From positions 558,091,136-558,149,135 of the forward strand of contig NC_081413.1 in the NCBI RefSeq assembly GCF_030272615.1: DNA of 58,000 bases, read 5' to 3'. A model generated the notes under the pieces. It made no database searches. It was not told the origin of the DNA and saw only the letters and a list, made by a program, of their open reading frames with translations. Source of the DNA: Cryptomeria japonica. Taxonomy: Eukaryota; Streptophyta; Pinopsida; Cupressales; Cupressaceae. Shown one piece after another: positions 10,493 to 20,808 of this stretch. A program made the position numbers and the translations under genes. Numbering within the stretch: position 1 is the first letter of the stretch; the number at the start of each line of letters is the position of its first letter.

Positions 10493-13400
10493 ATGTTTCG
10501 AACCCCCAGTTTACATCGGTAAAAGACCTTAACCAGTTCTAGTGCATCCATTGAGTCTGAAAGTTTTATTCAATGAAAGTCCAAATATAATTCCCTATCA
10601 CAAGTTCCAGCTGATGTGATAGTAGAAGAGGGAATTTCTGACTACATAGATTGCAAGATTGAAGACCTAGGGTCTCTAGCTATCAACTCCTAGTTAGATT
10701 TGTTTTGTGGCAAGGGTAAGAAAATCAAACCGGAGTATAATATCTTGGAGAAGAAGAAACTCCATAATGATGTCTACTTCCTAGAAGATTTTACAGAGGA
10801 TCTCATAAGGATCATTTTGAGCAGAGTCCACTATGACAAGATGTTCCTGGAGAGAACGCATGATATCACGCCACAGGCAATTCATGCAGTCATCGGTTTC
10901 TACAATAAAGGGGATGTGCCAGCCCTAAGGATGGTTAGCAAAACTAAAATGTCCAAGCTCACCGATTCAGTGAGTTACTCACGTGGCATGACACTCAATT
11001 CAATCAAGGATGATCTGGTGAAGTATGCATGTATGGTGATTGGTTACTGGACGTTCTCAGCCAGCAGAATTAACTCTATATCTGCTGCTACAGTAAATGC
11101 CACTTACCGGATGATAAAGGAGGATGCATCATTTGACATATGCACCAGTATGCAGAGGCAACTCTTATTGAACCTGAAATCAATCAAACAAGATAATGCA
11201 CTGAGGTTCAAGTTTGGACAACTATTGGTTGGGTTGTTCTTTTACTTTCAAGGATACTTCGCAGGAGTGGGAGACATTCAATGGTCTGCGGACCAACTGG
11301 TTACCAAATAGATAAAGGAAAGTTTGCAAGCAGTGGGAACTGGTTATCCTGAAGTTCTGAACAAGTATTTTGATGAGTTCAGATGAAAAATGAGCCAAAG
11401 GATGAGGATCTTAGGTGATATCATCAAGAAATATGAAGATGACATCTGTTTCACCATCTAGGTGGATAAATGCATAATGGAGGTTGTTGAGCCTAAAATG
11501 GAAGAAGTGGAGCCAATGGGCTATGAGGTGATGTACAATATGCTGGAAGGGTATGCCTCTACCCTTATTGCCTCACCTCTTGATCCTAAGGAAAAGATGA
11601 CCGGAACCTATCTGGAAAGGGTTACACCAGTCGAGGAACCCTCTACGAAGAAAGGAAAAGAACCTACAATAAAGAAGGAAAAGGCAGTACCTACAGCATT
11701 AGCACCGGTTACTACTGCAACTCCAAAAGTGACCAAGTGGTCACCAGCCAAAAAGAAATCGAAAGTAGCATTGGCTAAAGTCTTCGAGAGGAAAAGCAAG
11801 ACAAAAATCAACTCTCCGCACTCAGAAGAAACTATGTCTAAGGAGCAGCCCAAGAAGGCGAGACAGACAAGAAAGAAGACAAAGAATGAACCGACATCAT
11901 CTGCACCGGTAAATATTGATATCTCCTCCTACAAACTTTTATCACATTGTCAAAGAACTATCAAAAACATTAGGAGAAAAGTATTGAATGATTTAATTGA
12001 TTATTTTGATGACTTTAATGATGATGAAAAGGAGGTGGTGGAAAAAGAAATAATTCAATATTTATGTGTTAATGATCGGTCCCCTTCAGAAATTAGATCT
12101 GAAACACTAGATTCTTTGTATAATTCCTTAGACAATAAATGGCACATTGCCATAGAGCAGGAACAGGAAATGAGAGAAAAAGATTTTGTTGAACATTTTC
12201 TTGATGTATCAAATTCAGAATTGTTCGATGTAATGAACAAATACAAAGGTCTTTTCTTCATGAGAAGAAGAAGACACATGTTACTAGAAGGAAAAGGTAA
12301 GGAAGTGCTCAAGGATACACACACTCATGCTCTAGATGCTCTGAAGATGCATCGAGTGGCTGAAGCCAACCAGCAAGCTGAGAAAGAACCAGTTATATCC
12401 AAACTAGGTGAAGTACTTGATGATGAAGGAAATCTGGTTGATGAATCAGTCGACACTATTCATGTCGATGCCCTGGAGGAAGAAGATGTTACCCAAGAGA
12501 TACCATATGAGGCAACACGACAAGAGCAATAGGCTGAACAGGAGAAGAAAGTTGAGGACAGACAAGAAGCGGAAAAGGAAGAGGTCGAGAAGAGGAAGAA
12601 GGATGAAGAAGAGAAGCAGAAAAAGGATGAAGAGGAGAAGAAGAAAAAGAAAGAAGAAGAAAAGAAGAAAAAGGATGAAGAGGAGAAAAAGAAGAAGGAT
12701 GAAGAGGAGAAAAAGAAGAAAGATGAAGAGGAGAAGAAGAAGAAGGAAGCAGAGAGAAAAAAGAAGGAACAAGAAGATAAGGAACAAGAGAAGAAAAGGG
12801 AAGCTGAAAAGAAAAAGGCTGAGGAGGACAAGAAAGTAGAGAAGAGGAGAGAAGCAGAGAAGAAGAAAGCAGAAGAGATCAAGGCAGGAGAAGTGGCGAA
12901 GAGCACCCAGATGGAGACTCCGAAGGCAACCGGGAGTCAAGCTAAACCAGCTGATCTCACCAATCCTATAGATCTCCAGTCTGCAAGTGAAATGGAGATA
13001 ATGCAAAGCATCAAGGTAGCTCAAGAGCGCCTTGAAATCATTTGACAGAAGAAGGAGCAGGATGTAATCCAAGCAGATGTGGATACGCTTACCGGTTTGA
13101 TACCCGATACAAATCTTCCAAACACCAATTCATCACTAGCTAGACTTAAGCTCCTATGCATAGTAGTAGATGATCAGGTGCAGAGCCTTGAAGAGGAAAC
13201 ATGGGCTAATGTCAAGGAGCATCAAAAAGCTCTTAATATAGCTCCGGTGAAGAAGTGGAATGAGCTCTGGACTGAACTGAAGAAAGAACAAAAGGATATA
13301 AGGGACGCTCTAGATGAGGGGAATTTGCTACTTAGCAAAATTTGCCAACCCCATCTGTTCTATGATGATGTGCTAGCTTAGAAGCAAAAGCTTCAAACAG

Positions 13401-13774
13401 ACTTATAGTCCTACATGAGCACATTCAAGATGCCTTATGATTCCTTTGCAACTTATCGGCAAACCGTTTACTGGTTTCACATCCAGTCAGCCAAAATGGA
13501 GCAAGAAATCAGAACACGGTCTAGAGATTTGCAAGAGCTACAACTGGTTCTACTCCCACGTTTGCAAATTCTTCAGAGCTGTTATCTGAACCTAGATGCC
13601 TTGACAGTTACACAGGAGATGAGCATAGTTGATGCCATGGAAGAATAGGTCTCCCAGATGCAAACAGAGAAAGAAGTAGCCACCTCCCTACTTGAGTCCT
13701 GATCTCTATCAATGAAACAATTCTTGCAGGACTATAAATCTATTTTTGACAAGTATTATTCCTTGTTGTCATAA
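10493..13774 (+). pseudogene. RE4 ORF2: unrecognised 1093-codon frame with Lys/Glu helix
   Basis: I do not recognise this protein. The ATG at 10493 opens one frame to a TAA at 13772, with no frameshift but twelve in-frame stops (10520, 10574, 10691, 11309, 11384, 11459, 12530, 13043, 13379, 13406, 13646, 13700). Segments: globular region, codons ~96-270 (e.g. ITPQAIHAVIGFYNKGDVP, LLVGLFFYFQGYF); Lys/Pro/Thr-rich basic linker, ~383-470; second alpha-helical globular region, ~476-620 (SYKLLSHCQRTIKNIRRKV); Lys/Glu block of DEEEKKKK repeats, ~682-802, predicted single alpha helix; C-terminal helical part, ~863-1070 (VKKWNELWTELKKEQKDIRD). It lies one frame from Gag, 35 bases downstream. No catalytic motif of pol is visible. 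It could be structural, RNA-binding or a captured host protein. Confidence 0.78.
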
Positions 13775-14049
13775 ACTTTTATTATTTTAATATCAAATGG
13801 AAACAGGGTTGTTCAGCGGTACTTTGTCATTGTTGGCAAAGGGGGAGAAGTACTCTATCTATTTTGGACTCTATCTAATTTGGAGAAGTATAGGGGAGAA
13901 GTATCTAGATTTAAAATTTTGCTATATGCTTTGATATATGCTCTGATATCTCAATGTTCATGCTTTATATGCAAAATTGTTATACATTGTATTGTTAAAG
14001 GGATAGTGTATATGCTTAGGGGGAGCAATTTTTCTAATGGCATGTTTTT
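13775..14049 (+). other. RE4 3' untranslated region (left of RE5)
   Basis: Purine tracts AAAGGGGGAGAAG near 13840 and CTTAGGGGGAGCAA near 14018 recall the multiple tracts of RE1. The remainder is T-rich with no frame. It continues after RE5 at 20746-20808. Confidence 0.7.
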
Positions 14050-14054
14050 GTTGT
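14050..14054. other. RE5 target-site duplication, left (GTTGT)
   Basis: GTTGT matches GTTGT at 20741-20745 exactly and flanks RE5. Confidence 0.92.
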
Positions 14055-14503
14055 TGTAGGATTTTGCCAAGATCAAGGACACAATGAAAAGCATAAAAAG
14101 AGACAATAGAATGACAAGAAAAAACTATATTCTCATCAATATGCAAAATGATCAACTGGATTAACCAATACAATGAATATAGGCCTGCTTATATAGGCAA
14201 GGCCATATGGATGTATGAGCACACAATTATGACATGTGGCTCAATGAGAAACAAGGGTAGGTAAGAAATACTAAGGGTAGGTAGGAGAAATAATATAATA
14301 TTCCACAAGAGGTGGATGACCCACCGAATGTGGAGTGTAACAGCAAAATAAGACCCCAAAAGTGGAATTTCTCCTACAAGCTTTATCCGTATGTGCACAC
14401 TTCCCTAAGTGTCTCAAATACAAACTACGAAGAGATGCATTATCCTAAGTTAATTTAAGTAAAGTGTAATAATATCCAAAATGAATATTTATTTACACCA
14501 ACA
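14055..14503 (-). repeat. RE5 3' LTR (449 bp)
   Basis: On the plus strand it reads TGTAGGATTTTGCC to ACACCAACA. It is nearly identical to 20291-20740. A TATA box (TATATAAG on the minus strand) lies near 14188-14197. Confidence 0.93.
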
Positions 14504-14513
14504 CCCCCCCTTA
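14504..14513 (-). other. RE5 polypurine tract
   Basis: On the minus strand AAGGGGGGG runs directly into the LTR start TGTTGGTG. Confidence 0.85.
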
Positions 14514-14809
14514 AGTGCAACTTAGGGGAATGAAGACTCAAGTCAACAATGCAAGATGGGTCCCGGCTACTAGGCCATGAAAGGTACCCATGTACAAAAC
14601 CATGCAATGCAATCTCTCACAAATGGAGAAAGGGAGAAAACCCAGTGGGAAAAAACTCCCCCCCAAAAGAGAGATGAATGTACAAAAGACTCTTAAAGAA
14701 GAAGGACAAAACCTCAAAGACGAAAAAGTCCCCCCCATAAGAGAGGAAGAAGAACTCAGCTGACCCCCCCTAATGACACATCCCACGCCCCCAAGAGAGC
14801 TCGCAACTA
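14514..14809 (-). other. RE5 3' untranslated spacer
   Basis: The plus strand shows C-runs near 14660, 14730 and 14765, which are G-rich tracts on the element strand, between the RNase H stop and the polypurine tract. No coding signal. Confidence 0.6.
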
Positions 14810-16750
14810 CTAGAACTTACTCTCGGTGAAAGGTTTGGTGAATATGTCAGCAACCTGCTCTACTGTAGGACAATACTACAAATCAATGACCTGCTCCTGG
14901 ATGAGCTCTCAGATATAGTGCATATGAATCTCGATGTGTTTGGTCCATTGGTGCTGGACCGGGTTCTTTGAGATTGCAATAGCACTCTGATTATCACAAT
15001 GTAGAACTATCGACCATGGAGTGGTGAATCCAAACTCTATGAGAATCTGCTAGAGCCAAATGGTCTCAGTCGCTGCGTTAACAGTGCCTTGATACTCAAC
15101 CTCAGTCGAAGAGAGAGCAATAGCATGTTGCTTCTTGCTCTGCCAACAAATGGGGCCTGAACCAAGGTGAAAACTGTAACCAGAAGTAGACTTACGATCA
15201 TCAAGATCCTCAGCCCAATCAGAGTCTGTGTAACCAACCAAGTGAAGTCCTGTGCCTACTGCATAGTGAATCCCCTAGTGATGTGTACCCTGGATGTAAT
15301 GAAGGACGCATTTGGCGGCTTTCCAATGAAGCTCATGTGGCTCCTACATGAAGCGGAAAACCATGCCAACTGCAAATGAAATATCAGGGCGTGTATGAGT
15401 CAAGTAGATGAGACTACCCACAAGCTGACGATACAAAGTGGCATCAACTGGTGGAGAAGAACACTGAGCAACAAGCTTGACACCTGAAAGAAAGGGAGTC
15501 GGAGTAGGCTTACAATCAGCCATATGAAAGCATGCAAGTAGATCAAGAGCATACTTGGGCTGCGATACTGTAATCCCAGAAGGTGACTGTGAAATCTCTA
15601 TCCCGAGAAAGTAGTGCAAAAGACCCAAGTCAGTCATAGCAAATCTGTCATGCAAAGCAGATTTGACCCTGCTAATGATGGATGAAGTACTCCCTGTAAT
15701 GATCAAGTCATCAACATAGAGCACAAGTATCAAGTGAGAGTCATCCTATCGCAAAATGTAGACATTCGGATCGGAATGACACCTAGTGAACCCTGCAAAG
15801 AGAAGAAAGGAATCCATCTTGGCATACCAAGCCCTGGGAGCCTGCTTAAGGCCATAGAGAGATTTCCTTAGTCTGCAAACCAAGGAAGTATCCTGGATGA
15901 AACCCTGTTGCTGCTCCATATAAATCTCCTCATCAAGATCACCATGAAGTAAAGCACTCTTCACATCCATCTGATGTACAGCCCAACAATGAGCTGCAGC
16001 AATAGCAAGTGTCAAACGAATGGAGTTCATCTTGGCTATGGGTGCAAAGGTCTCAGTATAGTCAACACCTGCAACCTAGGAGAAACCTTTCGCAACAGGC
16101 TGAGCCTTATACTTATCCACACTACCATCCACTGCAAACTTGGTCCGATAGATCCACTTACATCGAACCATCTTTCTCCCCTTAGGGAGATGGACTAAAT
16201 CCGATGTGTTGTTCCTCATCAAGGAACTATACTCTTCCTTCATAGCTTGGTCCCACTCAGGAACCCCTGATGCTTCCCTAAATGTCTATGGATCGGAAGC
16301 AGTAGCAATGAATGCATGTGGAAGATCCTAATGTTGTGATCGAGTTCTCCGTGTATCTAAAGGATCCCCAACAAGAGAACCTGCGGACTCAAGTGTCTGT
16401 CGAGCCCAACGAGGTCGAGGTGGAGGTGGAGAACGAGGCTTCTCAACTACAAGTGGACCCTGCGGAGGTGTAACCCTACGAGTTAGAGTTGAAGGAGTCT
16501 CATCATCTAAATCACTAACATCACTATCCACAATGGAGGAAGGTGGAGGAGGTCAAGAGGCTAAGCTAGGAGAGCTTTCCTCAAAGTGAACACTCCTCTC
16601 AATGAACACCTCATGTGTCTCTGGATCCATCAATCTGTATGCCTTAACACCCACAAGATATCCAACAAATATGCAAGGCTGACTCTGTGGTTCTAATGCC
16701 TTGCATTTCTATGGAGGTATGCAAGCCCATGCTAGACACCCAAAGACTAT
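14810..16750 (-). pseudogene. RE5 reverse transcriptase and RNase H
   Basis: Minus-strand frame with [47 protein letters not shown] and an intact catalytic LYVDDLIITGS (near 15710). Thumb and connection follow: FLGIEISQSPSG, THTRPDISFAVG. RNase H has GYTDSDWAEDLDDRKSTSG, ALSSTEVEYQG, HCDNQSAI and IFTKPFTESKF, ending at a TAG at 14810. Stops lie near 16070, 15746, 15344 and 15050 and a few more toward the end. The Ser/Pro/Arg-rich stretch at 16531-16328 is the integrase-RT linker. A frame change near 16750 separates this part from integrase. Both Asp residues of YVDD remain, so this was recently active. Confidence 0.92.
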
Positions 16751-17940
16751 AAATGTCTCACAATCAGTTTCCTACCAGCCCAAGCCTCAAAAGGAGTAAT
16801 ACCTTGCAAAGCTTTGTGAGGAACTCGATTCTGGATGTGTGTGGCACAACTGATAGCCTCTGCCCAAAAAGCAGGATCAAGAGAACTTGCATATATCATA
16901 CAGCTAGCCATTTCTTTGAGAGTTCTATTCTTGCATTCTACAACCCCGTTCTGCTATGGAGTGTATGCTATAGAATTCTGAAGATCAATCCCCTCAAATG
17001 TACAAAAATCCTCAAGTCTTTTGTTCACATATTCCCTTCCATTATCTGTGTGAAGAATCTTGACCACTTTCTCTTATTGCTTCTCTACATGAGTCTTGAA
17101 GTCCTGAAATCTGTCAAATACTTCACTCTTATGAATAAGAAAGTAGACCCAAGTGAAGTGGGAGTAGTCATCAATGAAGGTGAGGACATAGCGGGCCTTG
17201 CTAAATGAAGGTGTTGGAAATGGACCTGCTACATCGCTGTGAACAAGTTGAAGAACTTCCAAAGCTCTCCAAGCTTTCCCCTTATCAAACTTCTCTTCGG
17301 GATGCTTGCCCATGGAACAACCTGAACATATACCCTTTGAAAAACTGATTCGAGGTAGACCTGTGACCATGTCTTTATTGTTGAGTTGCTAAAGATAGCA
17401 GTAGTTAAGGTGACCAAACCGCTCATGCCATAGCTTACTTTCTGAATTTGAATGAGTAAACAAGGCCCTAGAAGGTGAACTTGGCACAAAGTGGGAGAAT
17501 GAATAAAGCCTTGAGTTGTCACTGACTTGTCCCACTACTACCAAGGCATCATCATCAAGTTCCTTTACCACAACTGAATCTGGTGTAAACTCAACCTTTT
17601 TCCCATTCCCATAGTGAGTGATTTGGTAGATAGAGAGAAGGTTAGTAGACAAGTTAGGAACATAGAGAACATTCTCAAATGTTCCATCATCCATGTCAAA
17701 TGAACCTTTCCTTTCAACCTCTACTTGTGTATCATCACCTATGTAAATGTGGGGTACCTTAGATGGCTCCAATGAAGAAAACTGCTCCTTTGTAGAACCC
17801 ATGTGATATGAGGCACCCGAGTCAAGTATCCATTGCTGTGAAGAACCTGTTGTTGCCACAAATGCTTGCCCTTTTCCCTTAGACTGTGAGGAAGAGGAAG
17901 GAGATGAATCCTTCTTTGTGTAAATGGATGGCAAGTTGAT
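16750..17940 (-). pseudogene. RE5 protease and integrase
   Basis: The protease active site is QWILDSGASYHMGS, with catalytic Asp codon near 17823 and an intact DSG. This aspartic protease processes the polyprotein. GAG-pre-integrase follows with LWHERFGHLNYCYL and, after a stop at 17391, GICSGCSMGKHPEEK (HHCC zinc finger). The integrase core reads VHSDVAGPFPTPSFSKARY, FIDDYSHFTWVYFLIHKSEV and ILHTDNGREYV, then QNGVVECKNRTLKE. Stops occur near 17391, 17073 and ahead of QNG. The frame is lost at GRKLIVRH (about 16750), where a small indel shifts the downstream linker and RT. Confidence 0.9.
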
Positions 17941-18819
17941 GTTGTTTTTCTTGAGAAGATTAGGTAACTCATCAACTTGCTTTGTGTAGCAGTGATGCTC
18001 ATCATGACCATACTTCTTGCAATATGCACAAGTTGGTTTATCCTTCTTAGGTGGTGTCCCCTCCTTGGAAGAGGATGAAAAATCACCTTGTGAGGATGAT
18101 TGTCCTTTTTCCTAGTGTGGCTTAGACTTCGAGTGCTTCTTCTTTTTGTTGGAATCTTTGCCTTGACTTCCTTGATTCCCTTGATTAGCCACCAAAGCCT
18201 TGGACTTTGAAGACTTGAGAAGCCCCATGTTCAACAGCTTAGATTGTTCCAATATCAACATTTCTGTGAAAGCATCAAATGAAGAAATAACATAGGAACT
18301 CCCCACTGTCAAACGATGAGTTTGGAAGCTAGACACAAATGCTGCATATTCTGGTGCAAACTTGTCCAACAAGTTGAATATCAACTGAGCATCCTTTTTG
18401 TCAATTCCACAATCCTTAAGCTTTGCTCTTAGCTCATTTGCTTTGGTGACATAATCTTGGATTGTATCAAAACTCTTGGGATCCAATTTGGTGAGCTCAT
18501 TGTCAATCTGATAGCCTCTGATTTCATCAACTTGACCATACAATTTCTGAAACATATCTCAAGCCTCTTTGATTGTTTTACACTTCTCAATGTGAAAAAT
18601 GAGGTCATCTGATACATACTTGCGCAAAGTTCCAAGAGCCATGCAATTCTTTGTGAGTCATTCTAATTGAGCACTTGGATCAGCCTTAGGATCAGGTGGT
18701 GTTGTTATTGTTCCATCTATGTAATGTGTGAGACTCTTTTCCATTAATTTACTCCATACTTTAATTTTCCATGATGCATAATTATGTGGAGTTAAAGGTG
18801 GAAATTTATGAGAACTCAT
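17941..18819 (-). pseudogene. RE5 gag with one intact zinc knuckle
   Basis: The start is chosen at the ATG at 18819, giving MSSHKFPPLTPHNYASWKIK, the usual copia Gag opening with its conserved Trp. An upstream in-frame ATG at 18876 is less likely because the conserved block starts at 18819. The capsid part continues with DEIRGYQIDNELTKLDPKSF and DAQLIFNLLDKFAPEY. The zinc knuckle CAYCKKYGHDEHHC (18030-17989) is intact. In-frame stops lie near 18660, 18557 and 18114. Gag, protease and integrase share one frame, as expected for a single copia polyprotein. Confidence 0.9.
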
Positions 18820-20271
18820 TGCAACAAAAATGGAAAGAGCACAAAGAGAGGCACAATTACACAAGACACCCCCCAAAATTCACTCAATCAAAGAACCCCC
18901 CCCCCCCAAAGTGATGATTTGGCACTTTATAATTAGTGTGTATACAATGGGCCGCTTGCAAAAAATAGCAAAGTGGACTTCTGATTACAATTTTACAACT
19001 ACCTCAATAAGGCCAAAAGAGACTCAAACTGATAATGCAAGAGATCTAACTGAGATCCAAGCAATTTACAAGTACCTAATAGGTCAAATAAGACCAATAT
19101 ATGAAAGTAAAATTTTCACTCAAAATATTTGAAATATGATCATAGATTATGAAAGTAGATGAAAAAACATGCACTTTCAAAAAAAACGGCACCTAAAAAG
19201 GAGGTCGTATGAGCTCAAACAAGGCCTTTGAAGTTGCAGAATTGAGGATTGGATAGGTACAGCTGAGAGAATCTGAAAATTCTGAAAAACCTATGCACCA
19301 AAATCAGAAAATAACCACACCACTGTGAAGATCATGAAATTTTAGCCTATTTCAAAAAAAATTGCACCAAAAAAGGAGCAAAAATGAGCAAGATATGGCC
19401 TTTCAAAGTTGGACTACAAAACTAAAAAGCTCAATGGAGAGGGGGTCAAAAAATTTCAAAAAGTTGTTGACGTGGTGCTGATGTGAGTAGTTTACTATCT
19501 TAAATTTGATGGCCGTATGACCATCATGAAAACTTCACCTCCCTGCTGACTGGGCGTTCGTACCGTACAGACAGGCTGATGTGGCAGTTTGCGTCAGCTC
19601 TGCATGGCGGATGACGTGGCGTACGGCTGGACTGTGTGGCGTGGTGACTATGTGTATGGACTGTCGACTGTGGGCTAGTGGCCGCCGGCCATGTGGTAGG
19701 TGTGGATTCCGCCTGTTTTGAAGTCGCCGATGGAGAGAAGGCGTTGTCGGAGAAAGCTTTGGCCGGCAGCAAGCTGGGAACCGAGGGGGCTGGCGGCGGG
19801 CCGGGAGAGCAAGTTGGTCAGCGGGTGGTCTTGGTTGCTGGCGGCGGTGGCGGTGCGAGACTCCGGCTACGGTACTGTCTGCAGCACCTATTGCAGGGTA
19901 CGGGTGACGTGAACCTGCAACAATGCAAGTACGAAGGGCAGGGGGGTTTGCAGACCCCCCAAAAAAAAAAAAATTTTTTTTTTTTTTTTAATTTTTTTTT
20001 TCGAATTTTGATCGCCCTTTTTTATTTTTATTTTTTTCGGAAAATAATTTTTTTTCAAAAAAATTTTTTGAAATTCGTACGATAATAGCCAAAATGGTGG
20101 AAAAAAATTTCTCACCAAAATAGGTCGACTTTATAGTCGAAATTTATGGAAACGGCCTCCTGGATTCAACGGTGATGTCCAAATCGCTATACGACACCCC
20201 CAAAAAATGAAGATCCCCAAATCCGAAAATAGAAGCCTCCAAAGTGTCTCCAAAAAACTAATCAATGAAGC
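18820..20271 (-). other. RE5 untranslated leader, GC-rich block and homopolymers
   Basis: The 1.45 kb between primer site and gag is compositionally odd. Bases 19540-19930 are markedly GC-rich with many CpG (ccgccggcc, ggcggcggg), unlike everything around. A long C-run lies at about 18897-18907, and an A-run followed by long T-runs at 19961-20070. Plus-strand frames here are low-complexity. Confidence 0.65.
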
Positions 20272-20290
20272 CCCAATGGCTCTGATACCA
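20272..20290 (-). other. RE5 primer-binding site (initiator tRNA-Met)
   Basis: The minus strand reads TGGTATCAGAGCCATTGGG immediately after the LTR. This is the full-length copia consensus. Confidence 0.95.
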
Positions 20291-20740
20291 TGTAGGATTT
20301 TGCCAAGATCAAGGACACAATGAAAAGCATAAAAAGAGACAATAGAATGACAAGAAAAAACTGTATTCTCATCAATATGCAAAATGATCAACTGGATTAA
20401 CCAATATAATGAATATAGGCCTGCTTATATAAGCAAGGCCATATGGATGTATGAGCACACAATTATGACATGTGGCTCAATGAGAAATAAGGGTAGGTAA
20501 GAAATACTAAGGGTAGGTAGGAGAAATAATATAATATTCCACAAGAGGTGGATGACCCACCGAATGTGGAGTGTAACAGCAAAATAAGACCACAAAAGGT
20601 GGAATTTCTCCTACAAGCTTTATCCCTATGTGCACACTTCCCTAAGTGTCTCAAATCCAAACTACAAAGAGATGCATTATCCTAAGTTAACTTAAGTAAA
20701 GTGTAATAATATCCAAAATGAATATTTATTGACACCAACA
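20291..20740 (-). repeat. RE5 5' LTR (450 bp)
   Basis: It pairs with 14055-14503. The TATA box TATATAAG on the minus strand (about 20424-20432) is the likely promoter. Confidence 0.93.
20424..20432 (-). promoter_or_regulatory. RE5 LTR TATA box
   Basis: CTTATATAAG reads as a TATA box on the element strand. It is conserved in the other LTR apart from one base. Confidence 0.5.
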
Positions 20741-20745
20741 GTTGT
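20741..20745. other. RE5 target-site duplication, right (GTTGT)
   Basis: Exact partner of 14050-14054. Confidence 0.92.
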
Positions 20746-20793
20746 AAAACACTTAGATGTCAAAATTTTATTTTCCTAAGTGTTGCCATCAAT

Positions 20794-20808
20794 GCCAAAG
20801 GGGGAGAT
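20794..20808 (+). other. RE4 polypurine tract
   Basis: CCAAAGGGGGAGAT directly precedes the LTR. The upstream string CCATCAATG is the same as before the RE1 tract. Confidence 0.88.

Larger units (their letters stand above)
14055..20740 (-). mobile_element. RE5: complete Ty1/copia element, minus strand
   Basis: This is the best preserved element. It has LTRs of 449 and 450 bp with about a dozen differences by eye, a perfect primer site, gag-protease-integrase-RT-RNase H in copia order, a polypurine tract and an exact GTTGT duplication. Length is 6686 bp. It is inserted in RE4 between ORF2 and the RE4 polypurine tract, in opposite orientation. Gag and IN are related by eye to those of RE3. Stops and one frameshift make it non-autonomous now. 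Confidence 0.95.

Noticed and set aside
12446-13072. Long minus-strand Leu/Phe-rich frames resembling a membrane protein
   Set aside because: They are mirror images of the Lys/Glu codon repeat in RE4 ORF2 (AAG/GAA read backwards gives CTT/TTC).
19678-20085. Plus-strand Gly/Ala-rich frame ending in poly-Phe
   Set aside because: Antisense to the RE5 leader; GC-richness and T-runs explain the open frame.
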